Translations under genes and position numbers: made by a program
Origin: Macrosoma leucophasiata
Taxonomy: Eukaryota; Arthropoda; Insecta; Lepidoptera; Hedylidae
Assembly (NCBI GenBank): GCA_036365455.1
Contig: JAWQUS010000020.1
Coordinates: 9,645,001-9,709,000, forward strand
Reading direction: 5' to 3'
DNA length: 64,000 nucleotides
Part shown: positions 21,271 through 32,872 of the stretch, in pieces
Numbering within the stretch: the stretch's first letter is position 1
Layout of the letters: the number at the start of each line of letters is the position of its first letter
The notes under the pieces: model-generated
Told to the model about the DNA's origin: nothing
Databases searched by the model: none
The model's input: the letters and a program-made list of their open reading frames with translations, nothing else

Positions 21271-21415
21271 TTTACTGGTGGTAGAGTTCCAGTGACGGAG
21301 CTCGAGGGCGTAAGCACCACCGCATTACTTAATATACTTGCCGCTAAATGGTAATGTTCAACACTACCGTGTTCCGGTCAGGTGGTAATGTACGGCCCTG
21401 TAATTTCCGGCACAG
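21271..21415 (+). mobile_element. S1 5' part, 3'-truncated at a LINE junction
   Basis: The 5' region GGTGGTAGAGTTCCAGTGAC through CGTGTTCCGGTCAGGTGGTA to CCGGCACAGAGG is present. It stops abruptly where LINE-B sequence begins. It is useful as the 5' end definition of S1. Confidence 0.7.
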
Positions 21416-23868
21416 AGGTTGGTTGGTTCGAAATTCTGTCCACGATACCCCCAGCATTCTTCTCCAACACCAGATCTCTAGTGCATCTATACGCTTCCTT
21501 TCACTCTCCCGTAGTGTCCACGTCTCGGCTGCGTAGAGAAAAATGGGAAAAATCAACGCTCGTACAAGTCGGGTTTTAGTAGCTTTAGTGATGTTGCGAT
21601 TTTTCCAAATCTTCTTCATCTTCTCCATGGCCGATCTTGCCATGGCCATGCGTCGCTTGATCTCATCAACGCATCCACCATTATTTGTGATCAAGGCTCC
21701 TAAGTATATGTAAGATTGTACGACTTCACAGTTCGCAATTTCAGTAACTTCCGGCGAGTTGTTATTGATACGGTCTACAATCATCATTTTAGTCTTCGCT
21801 CGGTTGATTTTGAGCCCAAATTCGATGGCCATGGTTTCCATTTTATGGAGCAATGCTTCGATGTCATTGATGCTTGTAGCGAACAATGTGGTGTCATCTG
21901 CATACCGCAATTTGAAAAAATTTGAAATCTTCAGACCACCAATCGCAACACCGTCTGTCCAGTTTTCAAGAGCTATTCTCATTATACGTTCCGTGTAAAT
22001 GTTGAACAGAAGTGGGGAAACAATACACCCTTGTCGTACTCCTGCAGTAGGATGGAAATGTCTCAACGTTATATCATCTGTTCTGACAGAAGCAGTGCCA
22101 TCCTCATAGAGGCATCTTAAAAAATGCACTAGGTGTTTTGGAGTACCCATTACCAGCAGTGTTTTCCATAGTTTAGGCCACTTCACAGAATCGAAAGCCT
22201 TCGAGAAGTCAACAAAACATATGAAGACCGGTTTATTGACGTGGCTTTTTCGATTATTTGGCGCACTATCAAGATCTGTTCACGGGTACCCTTTCCATTC
22301 ATGAATCCTGCTTGTTCAGGAGCGATCTCTTTCGTTAAGTATGTTTTTAGACGCTCGTTTAGTATATGCAGAAGAATTTTACTTGCGTGAGAAATAAGCG
22401 CAATCAGTCAGTAATTATGCACTTCTTGGTGGACCCTTTCTTGTGTAAAGGAACAAACACAGTATGAGACAAAGCTTGGGGCCAGGTTCCCGTTTGCCAC
22501 ACCTTATTGCATAGGATGTAAAAGATTTGTACACCATACTCTGCCGAGGCTTTAATTGTTTCGATTGGAAACAAATCTCTTCCTATGGATTTTCCTCGCT
22601 TTAGGCGCTTGATTGCCGCTCTAACCTCATCTTTCAGAATACTGGGCTCTAACTCACATTCCTCAGGTTCAGTTTCACTGAAGCAATGTGATCTTGATAT
22701 AAAGACTGACAGTATTCCCTCCAAACATCAGATATTGCGTCTATTTCCGACACTATCACGCCACGAGAATTCTCGACTGCCCATGTCTTACTTGAAAAGG
22801 ATTTCGTTATTACTTTTATCTTCTGATAGAGATCCTTGGGTTCGTGCCTCTCTGCATGAGCCTCCACCTCCTCACAAGTTCTTTTGAGGTGGTTGTTCAC
22901 ATCACGCCGACAAGCTGTTTGAATTAGGGCTGATTTTTCATTAAGTGTCCTTACATTAGCCCCAAAAGTTTTCAGTCTTCGTCTTTCCTCTACAAGTTGC
23001 AGTGTGTTATCACTCATCCAGTGTTGACGTTTACGTGTCCGTTCATTAACTCTGAATTCTTTCACAGATGATTCTATTAACTCTTTTGACCTTTCCCACA
23101 GTTGATCTGGGGTCTCTGCACTGGAGTCCACACTAATCTACTGCATCCAGTTATGTTCCAACACTGCCGTAAACGTCGAATGATCCTCTACTTTAAGCCT
23201 TTTTCTCTGTTCAAGCTTTCTGGATGCTCTTAGCTTAAGCTTAACTTTAGCAATCAACAATTGGTTATCAGATCCGCAGTAAGCCCCAGGGAGTGTGTGT
23301 GCCGTTCGTATTGATGTCTTCCATCGTGTTCTGATGATAATGTAATCAATTTGATTTCTGTAATTACCATCAGGTAAGGTCCAGGTGTATAGTCTTCGAG
23401 GGTGATTTTGAAAGAAGCTGTTAGATATCACCATATTGTTCTCCGTAGCAAATTGGATCAGGCGTTCTCCTCTCTCGTTACGATCATCTAGACCAAATTT
23501 CCCAGCACAATGACTTAATTGATGAGCGTTTGCACCTATCTTTGCGTTGAAATCTCCTATTATTAGGAGCAGCTCTCTGTTGGGGACTTTCGACACTGTT
23601 GCCTCTAGTTCTGCGTAGAAACTTTCTAGATCTGCATCGCTTGATGCGCTGGTTAGGGCATAGATCTGTACGATATTCAAATTCACAGGCGTTGCTTTCA
23701 GCTTGATGATCAGTACTCGATCGCTAACCGGCTCGTATCCCTTCACAGTGTTCCTTAGTTGTTTTGGAAGAAGCAATGCAACACCATTCCTAGTCTAGCA
23801 GGGAGCACCACGACACTCCAACGGAGTTCCGCCGTCGGCTATTCTTACGAACCACCGGACGCGAGCAG
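21416..23868 (-). pseudogene. LINE-B: RTE-type retrotransposon, endonuclease and RT, broken
   Basis: Encodes on the minus strand a non-LTR retrotransposon polyprotein. The N-terminal part (23776-23138) is an apurinic-type endonuclease with LLIIGDFNAKIGA, YTWTLPDGNYRNQIDYI and SDNQLLI. A linker (23131-22649) follows after an in-frame TAG. The reverse transcriptase part has EVRAAIKRLKRGKSIG, GFMNGKGTREQI, FVDFSKAFDSV (near 22200), GVRQGCIVSPLLFNIY and the catalytic FKLRYADDTTLF. The segment RALIFPIFLYAAETWTLR and a WCWRRMLGVSWT motif end it. At least two frameshifts (near 22700 and 22200-22400) and stops inactivate it. The 5' end is truncated at a palindrome and the 3' end is cut by S1. The motif pattern is that of the RTE/BovB clade. 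Confidence 0.88.
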
Positions 23869-23942
23869 GTGAGGTTGACAATTGGGTCGGTTAAGATGGT
23901 AGTCGGTACTACCATCTTAACCGACCCAATTGTCAACCTCAC
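23869..23942. repeat. Perfect palindrome, 35-bp arms, 4-nt loop
   Basis: The arms 23869-23903 and 23908-23942 are exact complements around CGGT. Beyond them, GAGCAG and its partner CTTGTTC extend the pairing with mismatches. It sits exactly at the 5' truncation point of LINE-B. Too short for a gene; it looks like a minimal foldback element. Confidence 0.9.
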
Positions 23943-25267
23943 TTGTTCACCCCTTACCCCCTTAAAGGCGGACATATTCTGCTTATTTTTGTTTGGAATA
24001 AAACACACACACACACTCCGCACTCATATTAAATATGATAATGAAGTGAAATACCAAACCAATCATCCCCAATTTTCTAACCCTTCAATCTCAATTTATT
24101 TTTTCAAAATCAAATGGAACGTTAAATGATATCCTATCTACTGAAAAAGAGTTATGGAAATAAAATGTAATAGGAGACCTAAGGTGATAATTATGTAGAT
24201 AAAAAAACCATACGTAAATCGCCAATCATATTCGATTTTCGACCCCTTAAAAATTAAAAATTGAGGTACACCTACACTAACAATTAAACTCCTCCTCTTA
24301 TGTTTTTCGCTGTGTGAAAACATTCATATTTCGATCCACGTAGATAGGTACCTACTAAGTAAAACTTATTTTAATGCTGATGGCCTGTAAAATAATTACC
24401 AACTCACTTTCTTTCTTTGATGTTAATTAACATAATATCTTAACATTGTAATTATGCGATAAATATCAGAAAAGATTTTTGAAGTCTGCGCTGAAGTAAT
24501 TAATTTAAAATTCTCATTTACTTATTAAATTAAACGAGCTTTTTTGCGTGGATTATTTCAACAAACTTTATTGTTTTATTATATTACATTTGACAATATT
24601 ATTAAAGGAAAATCTTAAAAAATTGAACTTTAAAAATACAGATTCCAATTTTTCTTTCCAATTTAGTAAACTTGCGCAAGTCTTGTGTGGACTGAGTCTG
24701 TATTATAGTAAAGTGTGTTCTCGATACAAAATTCATTTACAATCGTTTTCGGTCATTTAAGAATACTTCCCGTTAAATTATTGTAGGCTGCTACATTATA
24801 TCGAAAATGTATCAATTACTGGCTGTTTCTTGCGACTTCGTGATATCAGATAAATATCACCAGTTTCCGAGGCTTAGAATGAAGAGACAGGATATATAGC
24901 TGTATTCAGAACCTGTCAGTTACCAAAGCAAACAAGGCCCGTACCATGACGTCTTATTGCGATTCAGTTTAGGCGCTGTCGAAATCATCTTTCAATTGTC
25001 TTACGTGACATCACGTGGCTAGCTAAGCTAATCTATTAAAGCTAATAGCGTTTCTGTTATTGTCAATAAAAGGTCACGATACGGCCCCAGGTCTATATTG
25101 TGTAATCATATTGTAAGATTGGTATTACCACTATTGCATTGCACTCACGATTATCTCTCGAAAGCAAAGATTTTGCGGAGACAAAACATTCTAGCAAAAC
25201 CCTTAAAATGATACGAGTACATTATATTAATTGAACCATCAAAAAGTGATGTCACTTAATGATCCTT
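23943..25267. other. No recognisable gene
   Basis: Contains a short CA microsatellite at 24003-24016 and otherwise AT-rich sequence. The 60-86-codon frames here show no family resemblance. Confidence 0.5.
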
Positions 25268-25270
25268 TTT

Positions 25271-25921
25271 AGGGTTCCGAAGTAAACAAGGAACCCTTAT
25301 GGTTTCGCCATGTCCGTCTGTCTGTCTGTCTGTCTGTCCGTCCGCGATTTAGCGCAAAAACTATTAGTACTAGAGACTTGAAATTTGGCACAATTATATA
25401 CCTTAATTACGCCGACAAAGTGGTAGAATAAAAAAGTGAAAAAAAAAATTGTTTAGGGTAACCTCCCCTACTAGTAACGCGTGGATATTTTTTTTTATTT
25501 TCGATTTTCATATAGTGTAAGGTCTCGTTGGATAGGTCTTTTAAAAAATATTTCTTTTAAAATATTATGGGTGTGCGAACATCATTTTTAGTTAACTGTT
25601 CGTGACTTATTAAGCTTTAAAGTGCAAATTTTCGTTAGACTCAAGTGTCCCCCCCCCCCCCCCCTACAGACTAAACGGTTGTTGTTAGAAATTGAAACGT
25701 TACGGTGATAGTAGCAATATATAACGAAATTAAAAGGAAAACTATTACACCTAAGTTGGCCCTGCAAGTTTGCGAGTAATAGTCGACCAAATGTATTTTA
25801 CTAGAAAATTTCGAACAACTCCATAGAAAATATTTATTTATTTTTTTAATTACATCTCTTACTTTATAACTACGGAACCCTACACTGCGCGTAGCCCGAC
25901 ACGCACTTGACCGGTTTTTTA
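25271..25921. mobile_element. P repeat, uninterrupted copy
   Basis: Starts AGGGTTCCGAAG with a nearby GGAACCCTTATGG. It then has a GTCT/GTCC microsatellite (25315-25342), AAAACTATTAGTACTAGAGA, a run of about 18 C near 25650-25667, and ends CTACGGAACCCTACACTGCG, then CACTTGACCGGTTTTTT. I recognise this as a very common lepidopteran repeat but cannot name its class. The second copy is at 39328-40715. Confidence 0.65.
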
Positions 25922-26562
25922 TTCCTAATTTTTTTCATCAAAAAGCTAATCACTTATCACCTTTTTTATTTTTATATTCTTAATTTTTTAGGGACATAAT
26001 TATATATTCATTAAGACCCCCCACTAACTTTAAGCCTCTGATTCATGTCACTATTATTAGCGCCACAATTTAAAGCCTAAACTGTTGTTACGTTAATGAA
26101 GAGCTTTTTAGTGACCCACCACGTACCCTTATCAACAAAGTTCATACATATTAAGCTACTGTGGTAAATGCATGCTTCCCGAGCGACCTAATTCCTAGTT
26201 TTAACTGACGAGTTTAACAACCTTTGACATAACTGTTAAATGTGTTCTAGTTAGGCTATACCTTAATTGGAGGTGACTAGAAAATGTGGCTCATAGATCT
26301 AGTAACAACATTCATTACAACTTTATAAGGCCTGGGCCACAGCTGGGATCTGCTTGCAAACGTATAATTTATATCCGTCATGGTGTCATTAATTTGCTTG
26401 GTCTTTAAATTTTAAGATGAAATATGGCAGCCTTTGGGTTAATCTGATTGATTCCAGGCAATTTCATAGTGAGAGTGACAATAGTATTTTTCACATTCAC
26501 GATATTATCCTGGACTTTTATGATATGAATTCATATGATATTGAGAAATTAAACAAATTTGA
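25922..26562. other. No recognisable feature
   Basis: AT-rich, no coding signal or named repeat. Confidence 0.5.
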
Positions 26563-26625
26563 CTTCGGCCACGGATCGCTAGACCAGCCGCGTTTTCACT
26601 AAGCTACCGAAGCCCCGGAAGTCGT
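26563..26625 (-). other. T3 tRNA-like sequence, single copy
   Basis: On the minus strand: GGCTTCGGTAGCTTAGTGAA, then CGGCTGGTCTAGCGATCC and GGCCGAAGTCAAATTT. The acceptor-like ends CTTCGG and CCGAAG pair. The T arm is deleted, so it cannot be a tRNA. Confidence 0.5.
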
Positions 26626-27316
26626 TCCTTTACCACCAATATCGTTATAAATACTCGTACGCAGATCGTTTGGCTTATCATATAGGCAACTTAGATTACT
26701 GTAATATTTATTTTACACACTTTTAATATGTTGAGAAAAAAAACACTTAAAAATGGAAATTGGGTAAGTATGTATCTACTTTTTTCAATTGACAACTTTT
26801 GTTTCTTGCCATTCAATATTTTCACGCAGCTACAACTACCTAAGTCAAACAAAAAAAAACTTCAAACAAAACTAAACACATAAAACAGCGCAACAGAAAA
26901 AATTGACCTATTTTTTTTTGTAAAATTTCTATAATTTCAATTTAAGATTCAGAGTGGTGTTTGAACAAATTTCATTTTAATTTGTTATAGGGTTTCATTT
27001 CGTTGGCATCATTTTTCTTCACAATATCACTCTCCAGTTACCTTCAAGTATAATCTGCAACATCCTCACTCCTGAATACGTAGGTATGTGATATTTTATT
27101 ATGATTCAAATAAAAAGTGGCATCAGAGTAATGTACCACCTGACGTTAAAAGCTTTCCGCGTCACCTTTAAACACCTGCAACTCTGAGATGCTTATGCGT
27201 CTCCTTCTTTCCCCTTGAAGAAACTCACAAGGTCACATTCAATGAAAATATAGATATGGGAATATACGAGTACCAACATCGCATTTACATGCGGCGTAAT
27301 AAATATTTAAATAATA
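26626..27316. other. No recognisable feature
   Basis: AT-rich spacer before the mariner insertion. No frames of note. Confidence 0.5.
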
Positions 27317-28591
27317 AGTTGGGGAAAAAGTCTTTTCGCATTATAGTATGTATGAACTTGTAATAAAATCTCTTTGGCTGTAGTATTTGTATCTGGCTGG
27401 TTTTGGTATCATTGAAAGTTAAAATTTTAAAGAACATAATTCCAAATTCAAATAAGGAAAATGTGTGATTTTCATTTGTTTTTCGTACTGTCAAGATGAG
27501 TGAATCTAATGAAGAAATTCGATACATTTTAAAATATTACTACAAAAAAGGGTAAAAATGCAACGCAAGCCGCGAAAAAATTTGCTATGTTTATAGACCT
27601 AGTGCAGTATCTGTGAGAGTAGCACAAATTTGGTTTAAGCGTTTTCAATCCGGAAATTTTGATTTCAAAGATGCACCTCGCTCTGGTCGCCCTATTACGG
27701 ATAAAATGGATGCCATTTTTGAAAAAGTGGAGCAAGATCGACATATCAGTAGTTACGACGTAGCTAAAGAACTGAGAATTGATCACAAAACAGTTTTGGC
27801 GCATTTGAAAAAAGCTGGGTTCAAAAAAAGCTCAATGGGTACCTCACGAGCTGACTGAAAGAAACCTAATGAACCGTGTACTCATTTGTGATTCTTTATT
27901 ACGACGTAATGAAACCGAATCATTTTTGAAGAAGCTGATAACTGGTGATGAAAAGTGGATCACGTACGACAAGAACGTGCGAAAAAGGTCGTGGTCAAAG
28001 GCCGGTCAGGCTTCACAGACTGTGGCAAAACCCGGGTTAACTCGCAATAAGGTGATGTTGGGTGTGTGGTGGGATTGGAAGGGCATTTTTCATTATGAGC
28101 TATTACCACCAGGCGGGACTATCGATTCTGAACTCTACTGCGAACAACTGATGAGATTAAAGCAAGAAGTTGAGATAAAGCGGCCGGAATGATCAAACAG
28201 AAGGGGTGTGGTGTTTCATCATGATAACGCTAGACCTCACACATCTATAGCCACTCAGCAAAAATTAAGAGAGTTTGGCTGGGAGGTGTTAATGCATCCG
28301 CCGTATAGTCCTGACCTTGCACCTTCAGATTTCCACCTGTTTCGGTCTCTTCAGAATTCTTTATGCAATGTTAGGTTAACATCACGAGAGGACTGCCAAA
28401 TCCACTTGTCGCGGTATTTTGATGAGAAGTCCCAAAATGTTTATAGCAATGGGATCATGTCCCTACCTACAAGATGGCAAAAGGTTATCGAACAAAATGG
28501 TACATACATACTTTAGTTAAATTTAAATAAACTATATTAAAAAATGTTTTGAATTATCTTAAAAAATGCGAAGAAACTTTTTCCCCAACCT
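27317..28591 (+). mobile_element. Full-length mariner element, 1,275 bp
   Basis: The inverted termini AGTTGGGGAAAAAGTCTTTT at 27317 and the complement ending TTTTTCCCCAACCT at 28591 are flanked by the TA duplications 27315-27316 and 28592-28593. The length is typical of mariner. A second, truncated relative lies at 39876-40640 in reverse. Confidence 0.92.
27496..28516 (+). pseudogene. Mariner transposase, frameshifted
   Basis: This gene would encode a cut-and-paste transposase of about 340 residues acting on the flanking inverted repeats. It starts MSESNEEIRYIL at 27496. The N-terminal helix-turn-helix region includes VAQIWFKRFQSGNF and APRSGRPITDKMD. The catalytic aspartates are visible: first in ITGDEKWITYD (codon 27947-27949), second in VVFHHDNARPHTS (28223-28225), third in YSPDLAPSDFHLF (28328-28330). 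The last two are 34 residues apart, the DD34D hallmark of mariner. An extra G near 27550 and a missing base near 27580 shift the N terminus, a small deletion near 27830 shifts the middle, and a TGA follows KRPE at 28190. The product cannot be made. Confidence 0.92.
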
Positions 28592-28593
28592 TA

Positions 28594-30044
28594 ACATTAA
28601 AAGTGCTACTGTTGTACGTATAAATTAATATGTTCCGTAGATATTAGACAGTATATATCAACATCAATTTATAAGATTTCTATTTCTTCCATTATTCACA
28701 ATCGTTCAATCTTATGCATAGACTACGTTTCACAGTCATTCATTTATTTATGAATCTACTTGATCATAAACAGCGTTCCTACATAAAATTTTCAAAAAAG
28801 CGGTTATAATATAAAAGACATTAGAATTTAAATGTGCCCTTAGACGATTTTACTCGGTCAACTTTTCCACTTCATTTAAGTTCTATACTTAAATTGTACA
28901 TAATGGCATAAAAGTTAGGGACTTCAAAAAGATTTAACAATGCTTGTTTTGAAGGGTCTTTTCCTGGGCGCGATTTTTGTATTCATTACGAACGAAGCTT
29001 TTGTACTGAAACGATATTGGAATGTGTATGATGGAAATACTAAAGAATTCGACTCAATTTCTTTACAAACAATTCCACTTTGGTGAAAATTAAATATGTT
29101 TAAGAAACGTTTATGTTTGAACAATTTATTCATGAAACGGTGTTTCATGGAAACCACGCTTCCGTTATGAAATTAAGTTTATTATTGTATTTAGGTATTT
29201 ACCCTGATTCTTTATCAATTTTCCGTTTCTTTAATTTATTTCGTTTTCTATTCGGTATGTACTTACAATCAACGTTTGCTTTTTTCCAGAATAGTGCTAG
29301 TCAGTGAACCGTATTTTCATAACTGTTATAATTTTATTATATCTTTACCTACATATTATAATAATATGCTATGCATTCTATTCACGCTGGTAGGAAGCAA
29401 ATAATTATACATAGGTACCATTGGAAAACCCGATTGGGATTTACAAAACTTTATTCGAGAGGTCACGGAATCGATGCATATGCTGGGACAAATAATTGTA
29501 AATCGTAATACCCTGGAGACTGATATTTGTTTTGGATCTGGTTTTGTTGTGTTGTATGTGAACAACAGCACCCATGATATACAGTAAAATATTGTGTAGC
29601 TAGTGTAGAGTATAAAAGCATGTATAATGAATACACATGCACTGCGAAAAGACAGCGCAAAAGACGAAAAGGTTTTTCCACCATTTGGAAAAAGATGACC
29701 AATGAGTATGGCAAGCTTAAGGGAAGACCTATGCGGTAACGCAAAACAATCCAAATACCGGTGTCAAAAATAGGTAAAATTAAATTTTACTTTTGCATAG
29801 TAAGCTACATATTAGCTAGATTGTTTTATTAAGGCTATTATTACACTATTACTATTAATGACAACATCCAAACATCATATCTACCGTTGGGTTTTTGGCA
29901 ACTAGATAGATACTTTTGAACGTATTTATTTACAGGCTGAAACTTCTCTCCGATTGAATTTACTTAAATTAAATGTTACTTCTGCCGAAACATGAACATT
30001 TGCAATTATCATTTTCATGGTCCCCGAACATACAAAATTAAAAA
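28594..30044. other. No recognisable gene
   Basis: AT-rich sequence. A 132-codon minus frame at 29754-29356 has no domain, is overlapped by a second unrelated frame, and has no clear coding bias; I do not call it. Confidence 0.45.
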
Positions 30045-30372
30045 AAAACGCAGCTTCCCGCCTGTAATCCCCGAAGGGGTAGGCAGACGTAAATGCATGC
30101 ATTCAAGCATACATGCCAACAAACACCCACGATTCGCCGGTTACGTTTTTGGCCCATGTAACAGATGGCGAGCCTGTTGACATCTCCGGGCAAAATACCA
30201 AAATACCAAACTTCGAGGTACTGGGAAATTTCCCGGAAATTTAAAAATCCCAATGGAACCAGAGATAAAGGACTTTACACCATTATCTGTGATAACCCCC
30301 TACCCGGGAATCGAACCCAGGACCTCAGCGAAGTAGTAGTGGCCTGCTACCACTAAACTACCAAGGCAGTTG
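30045..30372 (-). mobile_element. T2 tRNA-derived SINE, most complete copy
   Basis: On the minus strand the head starts ACTGCCTTGGTAGTTTAGTG (A box) and has the B box GGGTTCGATTCCCGG, complement at 30304-30318. The body passes through TCTCTGGTTCC, a segment whose plus strand is TAACAGATGGCGAGCCTGTT, and TGCATGCATTTACG, to the tail CCCCTTCGGGGATTACAGGC. Length is about 330 bp. It defines the family used for fragments at 4335, 44648, 45180, 52190 and 54826. Confidence 0.75.
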
Positions 30373-31788
30373 AAAGAATTAGAGGAAAATTAAAAGAGAT
30401 TGTTAATACATTTATATACAATCAACGTACTCGCAAATGTAATCTCAATAGTGAATAAAGCTCTGCCAAGATTCCCAAGTTTAATTATGAAGTTAATTAG
30501 GTCGGTTTGATGAAAAATTTTAATCCTCACTCAAGTTAATTTCCTCAGAATCTCAAGATTCATTTTCTTATTCACATAGCTCCGTACAAATTTAATCCAG
30601 ATTAAGGAAGTTTCTTAGAAATCATTATCAAGTAATTTAACATAGCTATAAAAATCGTACATTCCTTGTAATGTGTTTTATTAAAGAATCTCGTTAATAA
30701 ATAAACTTGGGACCCTTAAATAGATTCTTTTAGCTGAAACATTTATATTGCTTGTGTAATTAAATTCCAGAACGTAAAAAGTACGTAAACCGCTTTTTAG
30801 ACAAATTTTTAAGTGTTCAAATGCGAACGTATTGGTGATAGTGTTGTACTGGAGGACGTTAGAAGTATAAAAGTTTTCACAGATTTTTTAAAAGTCCATA
30901 ATTTTTTTACATACTTGAAATTTGGCAGATAGGTAGTCACTAAACGTTCACTAAGAACGGATTTCGCGATGGGGTCGGATTAAGGAAGTCTAAAGGGCTG
31001 ACGCCAGTTTGAGAGTTTATGAGTAGGAGATATTAGCTAAGATTTTTTTTATTGATTTTCAAGTCGGGAGCTGCAATTCGCCGAGATCCGTGTATTATGC
31101 CCCAGTGGATTGGGGGGGAAGCTGTGGAAAATGATTCGTTGCGATTACATGTTTTTCAGATCAAACGTGATATTCACGCACGCGAAGCTTCAGCAAAAGC
31201 TTGTATTTTATTTAATCTAAAACCATCTTGATTTCTTACAATCTTAAATAACGTGCCCGCAATATTTTTAGTCAGTATTATTCAATAAAACATTCTCAGG
31301 GAAACCATGATCATATTTAAACAGGATCTTGCAATCATATGGGAATAACCCTCAAAAATGTACGTAAACCTGTTTAATGACTTGTATAAAGTGATTTCAA
31401 AATCTTTCTGTTCATGTTTATTTAAGGAACTACTCATGTGGCTAAAGGTAGTTTGGTCTGCCACGTATGTTCGGTATTCGTCGGAACCAAATGTGATAGC
31501 ACGGTTGCATTTAGCATATAAACGATCAATTCTACGTTTCACAGGTATTTTAAGTAAGCTCGGTGAGGATATTCAGGTATATTTTAGCTGCTTGAAAGCA
31601 TAAAAGTTCCTTGCGATAGAAAGGTATAGAATTGATTAAAATCTAAAGGAATGTTATAAAAAATACATATTATAAAAACTTAATTGTAGCTGACACGCTT
31701 AGGCATATTCGTTATAAATCTTCACGAGAATATTATTATTACAATATTATTAAGACGTGAATACTTCAAACTTATACACATGGACTGT
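30373..31788. other. No recognisable gene
   Basis: AT-rich throughout; frames of 81-86 codons on both strands overlap each other and show no family features. Confidence 0.5.
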
Positions 31789-31852
31789 AGGCTGCAGTCG
31801 TCACTTAGCATCCATGTGTATCTACTGCATGCTTGTTAGCCACCATTATTAC
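31789..31852 (+). mobile_element. S1 3' fragment
   Basis: GTAGGCTGCAGTCGTCACTT, then CATGCTTGTTAGCCACCATT and ATTACAT match the S1 3' end. Confidence 0.55.
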
Positions 31853-31935
31853 ATATAAATCATACAAACACATGCAAGATGTAAATGTAAATTACAAAAA
31901 TTAAAAGAAACAAAGAAAAGAAAAAATTGGCTTCG

Positions 31936-32038
31936 TTAGGGATTGGAACTCTAGATCACTAGCCCAGGCTTTATCACTAATGCTTTGGTAGCTTAGCAGC
32001 AAAATCAGAGATCGGGTATTTGAGTCCAGTCCGAAGTA
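31936..32038. other. Second head-to-head pair of T3 tRNA-like sequences
   Basis: The minus member (about 31936-31990) shows TTAGTGATAAAGCCTGGGCT and GAGTTCCAATCCCTA. The plus member (31983-32038) shows CTTTGGTAGCTTAGCAGC and TTTGAGTCCAGTCCGAAGT. Both are decayed, but their opposed arrangement repeats the organisation at 11552-11887. Confidence 0.45.
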
Positions 32039-32731
32039 TGTTTTCAAATCTTCATGTTTTTATGAGATTTTAATGTACTATATCTAGCTCTTTAAACTAA
32101 TACTCTTTTGAGAATGTTTTCGTAATCTAGGAAAAATATACATATAAACCTTAAAATAGGGTCTTAATTTGTATCCATCCATGTATATAGATCTGCTTAT
32201 TTATGCTCTTAAGATAAATACCATGTTCTATGCGAACGAAAATACTTTTATTTTTAACACGTCTTTTTTTAATTAAAATTGGAAAGAAGATTAAAGAATA
32301 ACGCCATAAATAATAACCCGCAGCTGGAGTACATCTTCCAGCGATTACAGTTTGAGGAAAATGGGAGACATTTAACTACTTTAAGCAAAATGTGAATCGT
32401 CTAAGTTTAAGTAAGTTACATTTGATGATAATTCGTTTTATTCGCTTTTTTTTTTTGCTAATGATCAAGGCTTGATTTGTGTACAACAAATGAAAAAATT
32501 ACACTGTAAAACAGCTTAGAAATATCATCTAGTAAACCCAAATTTAGAGTTGAGGGCTTTTACTGCTGCTAGAATACCCCCTTTTTTTATTCCGGCGATT
32601 TATAAATATTTTAAAGACGAGGTATGATTTATAAGTCGCTAGATAATATTTTTTAGTTTTTCACCTTGTATTTTTTTTTGTTTTTATCTGTGCAAATCAA
32701 TGTATGGAATTTGCCATGATTGACACACTTA

Positions 32732-32872
32732 CAGCCAAATACTCAAACGTCACATAAATCTAAGTGGGACTTAAAAGTCTTCTGTCTTTATAAAACACGT
32801 TCAAACCAGAACCTAAAGATAGCGCACATTTGAGGGTTGCTTAAAATTGAGTGACGTTTGAGTATTCGGCCA
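32732..32872. mobile_element. 141-bp MITE with TTA duplication
   Basis: The inverted ends CAGCCAAATACTCAAACGTC and the reverse GACGTTTGAGTATTCGGCCA are flanked by TTA at 32729-32731 and 32873-32875. Inside is only AT-rich sequence. It sits within the triplicated region, between copies one and two. Confidence 0.75.

Noticed and set aside
29356..29754. 132-codon minus-strand frame
   Set aside because: Cysteine/serine-rich translation of AT-rich DNA, overlapped by another frame on the same strand; no family resemblance.
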